64,000 bases of DNA from Thamnaconus septentrionalis (taxonomy: Eukaryota; Chordata; Actinopteri; Tetraodontiformes; Monacanthidae), in NCBI GenBank assembly GCA_009823395.1, contig CM020504.1, positions 22,244,040-22,308,039 on the forward strand. Direction: 5' to 3'. Of the stretch, positions 47,514 through 60,909 are shown one piece after another. Every line of letters starts with the position of its first letter. Position 1 is the first letter of the stretch. Under the pieces are notes generated by a model. That model was given only the letters and a program-made list of their open reading frames with translations. It did no database searches and had not been told where the DNA came from. The translations under genes were made by a program, and so were the position numbers.

Positions 47514-50500
47514 GCAGGCAGGAAATATTGGCTCGCTGTCCACAGTCGCTGCATTGAGCACCGGAGGCTGACAGAGAATCCGTTGTTTTCTCACTGCAAC
47601 AACATACCTGGAACGCTCGCACTGGCCTTGGCTGCGTTGCACCTTGGCGTGAGAAAATGCACTCACGCGCACACACACACCCGTGCGCGTGCGCACCGTC
47701 ATCATCCGCCGTGCCCTGGCAGCCCTGTCAGCCCCGGCAGCGTTGGATTTTTCCTCCTCACAGAGTCTCTCGCACATTTCGCTGTTTGTCTTCTGATCTA
47801 TTCACGCTCGCTCGTCTCTTTATTAATCTCTCGCTGCGAGGTGTAGTGCGCAACGCTCCCCCCACCACCGTCCTCCCCTCTCCCTCCTCCACCCCTCCCC
47901 CTCCATTCAAGTCGCAGTCTTGGTGCTGGTGACATCGGAATGCATGAAAGCGGCTGAGAAGGAGGCCGAGCAGGCAGCCCACCGGCTCCTCCTCTCAGTG
48001 CAGCCAGCCTGTGTGGAGGCTCCTCTGCCGTCCTGGTCCCCCCCACCCTCCCTCACCCCTCACACTCCCAACCTCCTACCCCCCCGAGGTGCCATCCTGA
48101 CCCAATAACTCCTTCATTCCCCTCTGGCTCTCCATCCGTCTCCTCTCCCTGCTTCCTCTCATCCTCCCTCGTCGTCCCTCTCACCTCTCCGCCTGCCCTG
48201 CGCTGGCCGGAATGCTGTGATTGAGTTTTTTTCTTATTTATTGGAGTCAATTAAAAAGTGACGGCCCCTGTTTTTACTGGTGACAAAACAAGTCTGCGTA
48301 GCTGCTTCTCTATCATTATGTTTTGTTTTTTTTTTTCTCTTGCTCCCGGGCTGCCTCATTATTTATTCAAGCCACTCTTTAGATCACTCAGTGGCGACGG
48401 GAGCGCCGGGACGTTGTTGCTTTCATTTCATACGTGTCATTAAACTGTTGTGACATTGTTTACAGTGTAATTTATCTTTCCTTATCCTCTCCCACCCCCA
48501 ACGGAAATCCTATTTAAATGGTAATTCAAACTTCCATTAAGTTGAAGGCTCTCAGAATGCCGTGCAGAAGTTGCTTGATTCCTCCGTGTTTGTGGGATGA
48601 CTGTCTCCCCCCTCCAAAGCCCTCTGAAAAGAAAAATATGCATCAAAACAACTTTTTGTTTGGATGAAGTGTTGTTTTTCATGAGGCGTCACAATTTGTT
48701 AGCCACTGATGTGAGTACTAAGTAGCACTAAATCTCCTAAATGTTGGTCGAGCGACTCTGCTCTTTTTTTCGGGCTCCTGTTGCGTAATGACTTTGCAAT
48801 TACCGCAAAAGGTTCATGCAGGGTTTGAATGAGTCAGTTCACTTCAGACTCTGAATCAGATTATGGGCACAAATTGAGATGCAGATGCTGATTCAAAAAA
48901 GAAAAAAGAAAAGCCCTACATCTTTATTTTTCTTCCCGTAGCCGTTTTCATTTTACGGCGACGTGGCAGCGGGGACGGCGCTTTTCATATGCAAATGAGA
49001 AATTAAACGTGAGATTTGCGGCATTCATTAAAGAGAAGTGGAGAGAGCTACGGCGGCTGGGCAGGTTAATTTTCTCTAAATGCCTTAATCGGTTTTTGGG
49101 GGGAAAAGGAGAATGAAACGGCTCAGAGTCACTCAGATGTGGATCTTGGTGTCTCGGCGCTTGCAGTCGTGGGCTGCAGGGCTTTTATTTTTTATTTTTA
49201 CTCAGCTTATCTCCCCGTTTGTTAGTTTTCTCCCATTCAAAGGCAGCCTTGCCTCTGCGTTACCCAAAACCCGCTGGCTGTTTAATTAGCTGTGCTCCTC
49301 CTCGGCCATTTCAGTCGGATGGTCTGTTAATGTGTCTGATACAAGCAGCCGTGAGCGCGAGCAGCTATTTTGCTGCCAACACCGGAGGTTTTTATGGTTT
49401 AGTTTTTTTTTTCTCGTTTTCATTCTGCCTCTTACAAAATGAAGGACACTTTGCCTTTAACTGGCAGCATTAAGGTGAAAAACTCAAGAATCTCTCGAGG
49501 ACTCCGACACTCACATTGTCACTGAAACGGCTCCAACGTCTCAGATGTTTCAGTGTCACCATCAAGGACCTTGAGGTGTTCCAGGTGTGAAGAGAAGCTG
49601 CGGCAGGCGTGACGAGGCTGCTGTCCAGTCAAGGACTCTATTGCAATTTCAGTTTGATTTAATTGAATTTTCTTTTTAAAAAAAGGTCACATATTACACA
49701 TTTTTTCAGATCTGTAGTTCTCATCTAATACTCCTGTGGCTGCGCCTCCTGTCAATGTTCAAAACCTCTGTCAAGAAAGCAGCTTCTTGCTACATTAAAT
49801 GCTTGACATTTAAAATGTTTTAATGGAGACAAGAAAATGAGGCCATGATATCAAGGGGGCGGGATTAACACCTGTCACTCGCCTAGGGCAGCTGTCAGCC
49901 ACGCCCTCGGTCCTGTCACCAAAGGCTGACTGGATTAATAAATGCGACCATGACTTCACATCACGTCGGTCCTTTAAATAGAAATGAGGCGGCGGCTCGT
50001 CTCAACCCCCTGGCTTTCACCACGTTCAGTCGTATGGAATCAGGTCTATTTTTAAAGCGAAGCCGCGGCCGACACGATGTAAACAAGCCCCTGGATAAAA
50101 TTCTTCAGTCGTCGAGTGCATGCGTCTGTGTCTTTTTCATATGTCTTTAAACCGTGGAGACATGAAAAAGCACATCAGTCGGTGCATCAATTAGTCGCAC
50201 GCCGGCGTGAGAAAGTAAACAGCGAATCCGCATCGACTGCCCCCCACCCATTAACCCCCCAAACCCCCCTCAATCCCCCACCTCGATAATCCCAGCGGCG
50301 ACGGCCGCCTCGTGCAAACAAACAGCGGCGATCAACCTTGAGGCGCGAACGTTGACAGACGCTATCTCCGGCCGCGTCCCCGCGTTGGCCTTCAATTTGC
50401 GGAGAGCTTGCGGAGGATCAGCGCAATTGCCACGAATAACTGAGGTGAGATAAGTGAGTGCGGAGGAGTCGGGGTGCACTGCGTCTGTTTTGTCAATACG

Positions 50501-52802
50501 CCGATAGCGGCCCGGGGGGGAAACGGTCCGTGACTCCAGAAAGACGAGGACGGCGCTTCGACCCCCCTCGTCTGCTTTTTCCATCTATCTTGCATTGAGA
50601 CAGTCATATTTTTTTCATATATTTTGTGTCATCCGTCAAATTGTCGACCCCCCTGACTGCCCCCTCCCTCCACCACCGCCACCACCACCCCGGCATTTGC
50701 GCCTTTGTCGCCTAAACAGATTGAAAATCGCTGCGCAAGATGGTTTGATGGCTTGTAAGCAGGGGGATGTTGATTCTGGGCGGCGGGTGCAGCCGAGCGG
50801 ACACAATCATTCTGCGCGTCTGCGCCGAAGGAGAATCCCAGAGTCAATAAAAAGTTGCGGCTCTCGTTTCTCACTCGGCGAATGTGGACGTATGCAGCAG
50901 TTTGATGTTTAGTGATGCTGTGACACAGCTGTTGTGGGTAAATGACAATTTAAAAAAAAAAAAAAAAAAAAAAAAGAAAATTCCAGCTACAGCGAAGCCT
51001 GGTGGAGAGAAACAAGAGTCACCATCTGCTTGTAAAGTCAAAGTCCTTGTTTTCAACAGCAAACTGCAGCCAGAATGTAAAGACTGGCTGTTGGTGTCAT
51101 AGTCATTTTTTTCTTTATTATAAATGAAATACGCACAAAATGTGCCTCTGTAGCTAGGTGTGTGCTAGCACGCAATGATTTCTTAGCATGCTAGCATCAT
51201 TCAAAGTACTCCTGCTTTGTGGCCAGTAAGTGAAGTGAATGTTGACCCGAGTGCTTTATTGCATGCTTGGTATGATACAGAGGAACGCACTTTGTGCACT
51301 TGCACACGTTGCGGTAATTCTTAAAACTGCTTTTTGCACGTGTGAAACAAAGCATTTCTGCTGCCGAGGAAGGAAGCAGTGTTTACGAGGGCGTCGATTG
51401 GCAACACTTTCCATATTAGCAGACTTATTGTGTGAACATTTCCAAAATCTACAGGACAAAACCACAAACACGCCCACTGATGGGAAAAACAAAAGCACTT
51501 AAGAAACGATGATACCGCCGTAAACAGAGATTAATGGCCAGCATTTGTGCCCATCTGTCTGCGCCGCCCGACGCCTTTGGAGAACTAATTCTTACGAGTT
51601 CCCTTTTTTTTTTCCTTTCCGGTGTGACTTGTGAACGGCTGCTAACTTTCTTCTGAGGGGATAAATACAAGCTAAGACTTTGAGACTTGAGACATTTTAA
51701 AGGCCAAACCATAAGTCTGCTACCGTCAAATCTCTGTTTTATTATTATTCTATCTTTTAAGCTGTTTATCTTTCCCGAATTAACGGCGGAGTGAAGCACC
51801 GTCGGCGATTGACATTTTGGAGCTGGCTTATCAGAAACGATCCAGCTGAGCATTTACAGTCCGAGGCCTCCGCTGTAGCACCACCACCACCGCATCCCTT
51901 TGTATCTGCCAAACTTTGTCTCATTCACACACATACCTTTCTGCTTTTTTATTTTTCCTCCTCACCCAAGTCTCTCTGTTTCCATGGTTACTGGAGTCTG
52001 TCTGTAAGAGGAAGGTAGAAGTTGAACATACACTTTGAGCCTTTTTCTGCTTTGTGGATTTGGCAGTTAGAAGTGGCGGGCCTGAAATCCTCCTCCACCG
52101 GGGTCGCCCTGGAAAGATCTGAGGCACCTTGGTTCCTGGGGTGTCGTTTCTAATGCGTTTTTTTCTGCCGCCGGTTCCCTTGTGTATTTTCATCCTGTTC
52201 CTGGTTCAGCAGCACTTGTTGTTGTTTTTTTGTTGTTTTTTTTCTTTCATTCTTCATTTTTTTGCACAGACACTGACCTGGCAATGTATCAGTTTGATGC
52301 AGAACATTGATATTTTTTTTCCATAGGGTAATTAAAGTGAACAGCCCAGAAACACTATTAAACATTTGTTAGTACTTTATCTGAAAATGTAAACAGTCAT
52401 TAACAACCATATTCAAGGTTCTTGTATTCTTATTATTTATTGCTTTTGTTCAGTCTGCTCTGCTGTGGGAAACATTAATAACCCCACAAAGCATTAAAAG
52501 TGCAACCTTCACCACAAATCCATATATTAACAAGAGGAAGAAAAAGAACAAATGTTGTGCCTTAAATGATGAGACAGGAAGAGCTGAAATGCTTTTCAGC
52601 GTGCAGTCTGCATTTGTGCAACCAGAGGTCAAGTTCTCTCTCTATGTAGGAAAAAAAAAGAGAAGAAATTCTCATGAATCTTATTGTTTCACTGGCTTTT
52701 CGCACTATCCTGCAACTTTTAGCGAAAGGAATTGCACTGTGTACAAGAGGGCAACAAAGCAACAAGGACTGCCAAAGGAGAGCTGGAGGTTCCTGAGAAT
52801 AA
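46941..52802. other. Intron segment right of ratchet site 1
   Basis: No exon was seen. The tract holds CA runs near 47495-47512, an octamer at 48989-48996 within a clean tract (48950-49075), a C/T-rich stretch at 48030-48200 and polyA at 50952-50975. A pyrimidine-rich stretch with CAG near 52270 lacks a paired donor. Confidence 0.4.
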
Positions 52803-53078
52803 ATTTAAAGGCCCAGTGAGTTAGATTTACTGCCATCTAATGGCAAGAAAGCACGTCAGGCAATGCCAATAGCAATACTTCAATTGAGCTCATGTTTTTG
52901 AATGACGACAGGATGAACTCAATGAACTTGATTTGACTTCAAGTTGTAACATGGCTGCTCTATATGTGAACTTGAATACATACATTTTGAGTGACTTTAT
53001 CTTCTTAAAGTACATAGAAATTCACTCTCTATTCAAACCAATGGATCCTTCTAGATGCAACATACTGGGCCCTTAAAA
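52803..53078. mobile_element. Probable MITE with inverted terminal repeats
   Basis: The left end ATTTAAAGGCCCAGTGAGTT (52803-52822) and the right end at 53059-53078, read in reverse complement, agree at 16 of 20 bases around the core GGCCCAGT. The 276-base body has no coding potential. Length, ends and lack of coding match a non-autonomous DNA transposon, perhaps of the hAT group. I could not define the target duplication. Confidence 0.6.
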
Positions 53079-53525
53079 GCCCATAGAGATAATATTGTTA
53101 TTTTGTTTTATTATTTTTCCTGCTTTTATCAGACGCTTTCTGAAACCTTCTGCGAAACAACAATTCCTGACACACGTTTTTCCATGGAGGATTCGCTGCA
53201 ATTGAGTTTGTGCAGCAACTATTAGATTTGCCTTTGTTCCATTGGCTTTTTTTATTATTATTTTTTGTGGCTGAAGGTTCTCGTTACTGGCCAGGAACCT
53301 GCGGTTTGACGCGACAGCAGCGCGACGGTGGAAGGAGTTCTCCTCCACTCAACCTCTCAAATGTCATTTGCTACATCGCAGAGCGCCTGCCCACGTGACA
53401 CCCGCAGGGATTTGTGTTGTGCTGCCTTTCTGGAGGCTTGGCGATACCTTTGTTTTTATACACACGCACACACACACACACACACACACTCACACTCACA
53501 CAGACATGTAGTTTGTCTTGTCAGG
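53079..53525. other. Intron sequence, no gene recognised
   Basis: A (CA)n run lies at 53460-53500; otherwise unremarkable. Confidence 0.4.
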
Positions 53526-53700
53526 GCCTTTATTTACGCAGCACTTTAAAACAATCAAAGTTGACAAAAGTGCTTCATAGAATGAAATGGAAGTGAAAAA
53601 AAAAATGGCACATGTGGAATGAAAACATGATAAAGTAAAAAAATAATAAATTCAAGTAAATATGTGGAAAAGAATTAAATTAAAAAGTGTGTTTGAAAAG
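53526..53700. repeat. Dispersed repeat fragment (GCACTTTAAAACAATCAAAG type)
   Basis: TTTATTTACGCAGCACTTTAA followed by CAAAGTTGACAAAAGTGCTTC and an A-rich tail is a pattern I recognise from fish retroelement ends. The A-rich downstream part supports a retroposed origin. Family not assigned. Confidence 0.4.
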
Positions 53701-54388
53701 TCTTAAAAACACATTTAATACTTTTTTTTATTTTTTATTTTTTTTTTTTTATTTCCAGTCCACTTTTTATCCAGTTAGGATCAATTTCATGAGTTATTTT
53801 TTTGTTTGCAAGAAAGAAAAGTCCAGTATTTATTTAGAGTCCATATCAGAGTTGTCGCTGATGGATGAGGCAGATCCACTCCGCTGCGCTCCTCCACTCA
53901 AACAGCAGATTAATTTACGGACTCCAACTTAATTCTATGAAAAACACAAGAGTCTGGCAGAAACAAAAGCCAGACTTTTACAATTGAATTTTGAGGAAGG
54001 ATAGGCTCTTTTTTTGTTTCTTATTGCAATGAATAATTCGCCACACACACACACACGCACAAACGCACACACACACACACATAATCCTCCCCTCTGCCCT
54101 TCACCAGCGCTCAGCTCGGCTCAGCTCGGCACGCACGCTGAGTTTCTGGCAGGAGCGAAGCTACGAGCGGAGGTGCGGGTACCTTTTGTCAACTCACCTC
54201 TGCGGGACCTAATGATATTGATGACTGGAAGCCGTCGCCGAGAACATGTATCACGGCGGGGGACGTCTGAGGTGAAACATGTCCCCTCACGACTCATCAA
54301 TTCTTTAGCAACCTGCTGTCGCTTCACTCGTCCGGGCAACATTTCTCATCGCCTGCCTTCCGCTCGCTCACTCGCTCTGCAGCTCTCA

Positions 54389-54437
<49 letters not shown>

Positions 54438-55057
54438 TGATGTTATTGGGAAGGACATTCATAGTCGGCTGAGATTTGTGAGGACAGCGTGGAGGTGACG
54501 GACGCAGGAGCAGCGCTGTAGTGACGGTGGAGCAGCGACAGCGTCTGGCAGGGCCGGAGGTCCGACACCGTCCCTCGCTGTCCTGCTGGTGCTTCTGCAA
54601 GGCAGGACTCTAATGATCCCTTGACTTTGTCTGAGTTGGCGTCTGAGGGCTGAATGAACACTAGCAGTTGTTTTTGTTGTTGTTTTTTTTTAAAAAGCAT
54701 AACAAAAGCAGGATCTGCTGTGTCGATCATTCATTATGTTAAGCAGCTGCTCAGCTGCGTCCAGTGCAGAAGAGGACAGTTATTGATTGAACGCTCTGAT
54801 TGGAAGATGGGATGAAGGAATTTGTCCCTTTAAATTCTGCTCTTCTCCCGGGACTCGGATGGCGTCTCTTTGAACGATTAGTTACCCCAAAGCCTTGATT
54901 TGTTTCGTTCCCCTCTAACTTTCCCAGGATGTTAACGGCGGCCTTCGGCATCCTGCTAGAACTGATGCCTGCGTTGATCCACATGATTGGAAGGGCACGA
55001 CAACAAGGAGACAAGACAGGGCAGCGGCCCCAGGGGGTGGGACCACGGGCTGCCACC
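53701..55057. other. Intron sequence with (CA)n tracts
   Basis: CA runs occur at 54042-54080 and a perfect (AC)n at 54394-54434. T-rich sequence lies at 53722-53752. No gene was seen. Confidence 0.45.
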
Positions 55058-55520
55058 AGCAATGTAGTGGCTCCCTCTGTGATGTCACAAGGGTGTGATA
55101 TAGCTCAGGAGCAGTATCAGCAATGTACTGGCTCCCTTTGTGATGTCACAAGGGTGCGATATAGCTCAGGAGCAGTATCAGCAATGTACTGGCTCCCTTC
55201 GTGATGTCACAAGGGTGTGATATAGCTCAGGGGCAGTATCAGCAATGTACTGGCTCCCTTTGTGATGTCACAAGGGTGTGATATAGCTCAGGAGCAGTAT
55301 CAGCAATGTACTGGCTCCCTTCGTGATGTCACAAAGGGTGTGATATAGCTCGGGAGCAGTATCAGCAATGTACTGGCTCCCTTTGTGATGTCACAAGGGT
55401 GCGATATAGCTCAGGGGCAGTATCAGCAATGTACTGGCTCCCTTTGTGATGTCACAAGGGTGTGATGTATCTCAGAAGAGGTATCAGTGATGTATTGGCT
55501 CCCTCCGTGATGTCACAAGG
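55058..55520. repeat. Eight-copy 61-bp tandem array
   Basis: The landmark GTGATGTCACAA recurs at 55079, 55140, 55201, 55262, 55323, 55385, 55446 and 55507, that is every 61 bases with one 62-base step caused by an extra A. Units are more than 90 percent alike by eye, except the first and last, which are diverged as expected for array edges. Each unit carries TGTGA/TCACA arms around TG, and TATAGCTCAGGAGC, which resembles a tRNA A box. The TTTGTGATGTCAC core also occurs singly at 5213, 16588 and 45508, so a dispersed element seems to have seeded the array. Confidence 0.95.
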
Positions 55521-56172
55521 AGCTGATTCCCACGCCGGCGCCTCCTCGTGACTCCAGAGGAGACAAACCTGGTTTTCAGCCGCTCTCACCGTCTCTTGCT
55601 CCGTTCTTTCAAAGCCGCCGCAGCACTGCCCCGTCGTATAAGTACCGGCTGGAGTTTCTCTCCTTTTTCACCGGCAGCATGGAAACACGCATCATCGTTA
55701 GATAAACACTGTCGGGGCGTCTTCTGCAGAACGTGTTCCACATCTCGAGCATTGGAGCGACTCTGGCGCTCGTCATGTTCTCCAGGCCGGTGTCGATGTT
55801 CTCTGTCTCTGTAGCTTGTAAGCCCTCCTGTACTGCAGCAGGGGCTGCTGCTCCCGTTGCTAAGGTGCACTCCTCGTTAATTTTTCTTCTTTTTTTTTAG
55901 CTGCTGCTGCTGCTGGTAATTATGGTTCTTGTATTGGTATCACCGTCAGACAGGTTTAAAAAAAAAAAATTAAAAAAAATACTAAACTAAATTTGTCTCT
56001 TAAGCTCCGTTTCTCTGTGTGTGTCTCCGTCCCCCTGCTGAGCTGAGGAGAGTCCAGCTGTTCAGCTGAATGTACTCGTCAATTAGCAGCTCTGCAGCCT
56101 GGCAGGTGCCTCATTAGGAATATATTATAGCTTTTATCACTCACCAAACACACCCTGTTCTGAACCCTGCGC

Positions 56173-56175
<3 letters not shown>
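55521..56175. other. Intron sequence, no gene recognised
   Basis: Mixed sequence with A-rich runs at 55957-55980. No exon signal that I trust. Confidence 0.4.

Positions 56176-56206
<31 letters not shown>
56176..56206. repeat. (GT)n microsatellite
   Basis: A perfect dinucleotide run. Confidence 0.95.
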
Positions 56207-56209
<3 letters not shown>

Positions 56210-56377
56210 GGTCTGTGTGTACGCGTGCGTCTCACGCAAGTGAAACAAAAACTCCAAACATCCATTCCAAGGCAAAGTCTCATTGACTTGCTCTTCGACT
56301 TGCTTCTTCTTTTGTTTTGTTTTATAAAATTCCAAAATGATTTATGGAACGTGTGAACATGAATGCGATCATCTTGC

Positions 56378-56381
<4 letters not shown>

Positions 56382-56445
<64 letters not shown>
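56382..56445. repeat. (AT)32 tract
   Basis: A perfect alternating AT run, self-complementary over its full length, so it can extrude as a cruciform and is likely unstable. PolyT follows directly. Confidence 0.97.
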
Positions 56446-56458
<13 letters not shown>

Positions 56459-59400
56459 CTGCAGCAGGAGCCGTGAAAGTTACTGAACTCATCGACTTTC
56501 ACTGCAGCCTCAGGATATCCAGATAGCGGCAGGCAGGAGATCGCTCTGCAAAGGGGGATTATCTGCATTGTGTGTATGTGTGTGTGCGCGTGCGCGCCTG
56601 TGTGTGTTTAAAAGATGTCATGAACGCTTCTCTCAAGTCGGACGAGACGAGGCCCTTCTGGTGTGGAAAATTGCAGAGGAAAATACATTTTGCTGAAAAT
56701 ATAAACTTGTTTTGGAACATTCACAGTCAAACACGCTTCTTCGGAATTCTGCCTTGAATAAAACCAACAGATAGGCACTAGCGCTCAAAATATTTATCAG
56801 AGATTATGTTCTAAAGGCCAAAATTTCATCAAATTCAATATTTTTTTATATTCACAGGAACATCAATACTTTTTATTTTATTTTATTTTATTTCAGTCTG
56901 CATGACCACTTACTAAGCCCCGCCCCTTGGGGACTGCTGTCACACCTGCCAGGCTTTCACACCTCTGGTGTTGAACTCGGTGTTTTCTCAACAACAGCAG
57001 CGTCGGCTATTCTGGGAAGACGCGGCAGAGTGGTCGACGACATGCTTGCAGTTTGTTTGACGCAGTCAGACGTGTGATGTGTTGCCGCGGTTGCAGTGGA
57101 CAGACACAAGCACTTAGCAAAGGGTTAACAGTGTGTGTGTGTGTGTGTTGTTCTTAAACTCAAAAAATAAAATAAATAATAAAAAACACACACAACCCAC
57201 AAAGACTTTTATTGAACTTTCGCACTGGACCTCCTAATCCGTTTTTATTTGGAATTTGAGGTCACCTCTGCAAAGCCTGATCCCAGAATTCCCAAGTTCC
57301 TGTTTGTTTTTCCTCTCTTTTCTTAGACGACGTTGAGCTAGAATGCTCAAAGCCTTTACAAAAACGGCTATTTATAACTGCGGCCCGAGCCGGCGAGAAA
57401 AAAAAAATTGCGACCACGCAGCCGGCAGAAATGGACGGCTACGCTGCTAGCTTTAATATTTTAGCATCCTGTCCCTCCCGCCTCAGGTCTGATGGTGGGT
57501 GATGGCTGGAAATGACAGATAAATAAAAACACTTTCAGACAGAGGGGCGGAAAAATAAAACTGCGACGGGGGAAAAACTTTGAGTGACCAGAGTGCACAG
57601 GAAAAGACACGTCCGCACCGAGAAACACCATTTTCTTGTCGGAAATGAATTGAAAGCTGACTATCATCTTGGCGGTCCATTTTTTTTTTTGATTTCCAAA
57701 GTCCTCATGACGCAGTTTCATTTTTTTTTTTTATTTATATATTTTTTTTTGGGTGTGACGAGACAGAGAAAAATACCGAGTGAACTGCAAAGAGTGCAAC
57801 ACCGACAGGGTCTGTCGTTGATGAAGTGAATGTGTGTGGAACCGAGACTTGCAGGCAGTTTCCACCAGCAGAGCGACGGAGATCAACCGAGAATATTCAT
57901 ACCATATTGTTTTTCACCCCGTATACATGCGCACGGATAAACATGGGGAGCGTGGGTGTTTGCAGAGACACGAGCGCAGGCGCTAATGGAAAACAAATGT
58001 TCTAGTTCTTCCTCCAATTCCAAACACAAGTACATAAACCAATTATGGAAGGGTTCAGGTTTCTTTTTTCCCCTGAGATGTGTTTTTAGGTTTTAACAAA
58101 TCTGCTTCACGTGGCGTGTCGCTGTGCGCGATTAGAGACATAATCACATGAAGAAGCTGAAATCTCAGACGCACTGGGAATGTTGATTTTTGCGCCGCTT
58201 ATCGGGCTTCTGAGTTTATCTGCTTGATCATGAGCGAGCAGTCCGAGGAGAAGATTCACTGTTTGGCTCTTAACTGGGTCTAACTCAATACTGACTTTTT
58301 CAAACGTTGACATGGAAAATATGTCAGCCATTTGGCCCAATACTTAGTTTTTCCACAACGATTCTTTATTTAATTAGCAGATAGTCAAAGGCAGCTGAGA
58401 AAAAACAAAAAAAAATAATAATAATAATAATAATTTACTCACAAAAAGCTTCCGCCCACATTAAAAGCAGTGAATATTGCTGGAGTCAATTGAAACATAC
58501 ACGTTTTGGTACTGCAAGCATTGTTAGCTCACTGAACCTTTCTTATCAATTTCATGACTAATTCAAACAATTTAAAGGCACAATTGAAAGGTACTGATTG
58601 GCCGTGACACATTTCTCACAAGTTACACTTCAGGGGTTCTCCTTGCAGCGGTCTAAAGTATTTCTTCTTCCACGCTGCTCTTCAAAGATACATGTGGGAT
58701 GAAGGGGTGTTCTTCCTATAATCTGTCTCATACTCCCACACACATCCTCTGTGCCGCCAGGGATTAATAAAACGTTCCTGACACGGTGCTCGAACTGAAA
58801 CATGACTGCAAACATGACAAAACATGTCTGTTGTTCTTGGTTGTGTGTGCCCTTCTCTCACTAAACATTTAATGGAAATTCAACTCTAGCATTTTAATGG
58901 TTTAAATTTTTTAAATCAACTTTTAAAATGGTTAATTTCAATTTGTTCGACATTGAATGGAAATTGGTGCGTCGAACGGTGGGCACTTGACACACACACA
59001 ATGTATTATTGCTCAGTACAAGGCAGCAGTTGGTAAGTTGTACACATGAATGCACATTTCTGTTGGGCATTGACATTGTGTTGTAAAAGCAGCTGCGTTT
59101 CAATGACAGTTTTTTGCAAAATAATAGCGATATTTGATATGTTACCGAAAAAAAAAAGGAAAAAAAATAGATATTGGTCGAGCTTTTGACACAGTACAAT
59201 ATCGATTTCTAGGTGTTTCCATTGAATGGTGTGAAGCGCTTTTTATAATTCTTGTAAAATCTCATCCTGCCAGATTTATGAGAATTATGTTCGCTGTTTA
59301 CATTTGTTTGCTGTCAAGAATGGTTGTTTTATTTGTTCTCTTTGATTACTTGTAAAAAATGTTTTGTCTCCTCCTCTGTCTAAACATACTGGCAACTGTT

Positions 59401-60516
59401 AACGTGACCCCAAAAAATATGCAAAAAAATACAAACAAAAGTGTTTCCATGACACTTTTGCGATATACTTCTATATCGATATTGTCTAAAAAAACACCTC
59501 ATGAGAGAACTGTGCAGCATTGGACACAAGGTGGCCTAACTTCCTTCCATGAAAAACCTGTATGTGGTTATTAAACTTGTTTTTGGCAGTGTCTGTCCAT
59601 TTTAGCGGCGAGTGGAACCCCCGTGCGTCACATGGCACATGGCAGCTGCGAGGTGTGGAGAAGACAGCTAACACGCTAACACTTGCACCTTGTCAGCACT
59701 TGTTCCAGATGCCTCTCGATGGGCAAAGCTTCCATTAACACATTAGCGTCTCTTAATCCTTGTCGGTGCAGCTGCTCTCCTCGGCCTCCAGAGGCGGCTG
59801 CGGCGCTCGCCTGTTGCGCTGCAGCAACACGGGCGAGGCCAGCGGCCGCGGCCACGTTTGCTCACGTTGATGTAAAGTCGATGGGTAGACACATCAGCGT
59901 GTTTGCTGAGGGAAGAGAAAAAGGAGTGAGTGTTTTCCACCTGCTTGGATCACTTTTGTCCACTCAGCTGGATGTGGCTGTCTAATGTTGGGTGTTATGT
60001 CAATGACCCGGACTAATGTGTTGAGCTTCCAGTCGGAACAAAAGCCATGGCGAGGTTTCTTCAGACCCCCCGCCCCCAGCCCCCGCTTCCTCTCTTTTTC
60101 TTTTTTTGTGCCTCATTAGCTTTGCGACCGTCTGATTGGAGGAGATGAGCCTCTACTTTGCTTTAGACTTGCGACCAGGCCTCATTACCCAACACTCTCC
60201 CTCTGCCCATGCTCCATTTTCCCCCTCGTACGTGGTTGAAGGAAATAAAGGAAAAAAATCAACTCCTTCAACAAGTTGAGAAATGTATCTGCAAGGGCTT
60301 CATTGTTCCTGCCATTTATGCGTCGCCGTGCAATCTGCTACTAATAAATACAATCACGTTTCGAGTGGAAGCGCAAAACAGAGCCTCCCTCGGAGTCTCG
60401 GCGCTGCCAGCGATGGCTGACACTGCGCCGCCTTTCTCAACATTTCACAGGATGCCAGGGTTTTAGACCGCCCACTCGCGCCCAGGCATCCTTTGAAACG
60501 CACGCGCGCGCAGGCA

Positions 60517-60548
<32 letters not shown>

Positions 60549-60872
60549 CACACTTGCGGAAATAAACACCAGAGCGCCCGGCGGTTTCTAATAAACATCC
60601 TGTCGCTCCATGAAAGCGCCATCAGTCACTTTGTCGGTGGGAGAAAAACAAACCCGTGCAGTCGTCTCTGATCGGTTTTATGTCTTCAATCACAAAGTAT
60701 AGAGAGGAGCGAGTGGAAGATTGCAATTTAGTCTCATAAAAATGGGCTCAGGCTCAGTTTAAGAAAAAGGGGGTGCGCTGGGGGGCTAGTGAATAATGTG
60801 CATGGAATGATTCCGACTTGATAAATTCAGGCCGTGACTGCTCATGATGCTTCCTCTCTCTTCCTCTTCCTC
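56446..60872. other. Intron sequence between the (AT)n tract and ratchet site 2
   Basis: (AAT)n lies at 58415-58433 and CA/CGCA runs at 60505-60553. The stretch 60200-60470 is complex and low in repeats, possibly a conserved non-coding element just upstream of the ratchet site. No coding exon was recognised. Confidence 0.4.
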
Positions 60873-60909
60873 ACCCCCTCTCTCCTCTTTTCTGTCTCTC
60901 CAGGTGAGT
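60873..60909 (+). promoter_or_regulatory. Recursive splice (ratchet) site 2
   Basis: A nearly pure pyrimidine tract from 60850, with a branch-like CCTCAC (A at 60873), ends in TTTTCTGTCTCTCCAG at 60903 and is followed at once by GTGAGT (60904-60909). As at the first site, acceptor and donor are fused. Joining exon 1 here restores a donor identical at the six intron positions. The tract is longer and cleaner than at an average acceptor, as known recursive sites usually are. Confidence 0.8.

Noticed and set aside
55058..55520. Regular direct repeats considered as a CRISPR array
   Set aside because: The whole 61-base unit is repeated with no unique spacers, and the context is a vertebrate intron.
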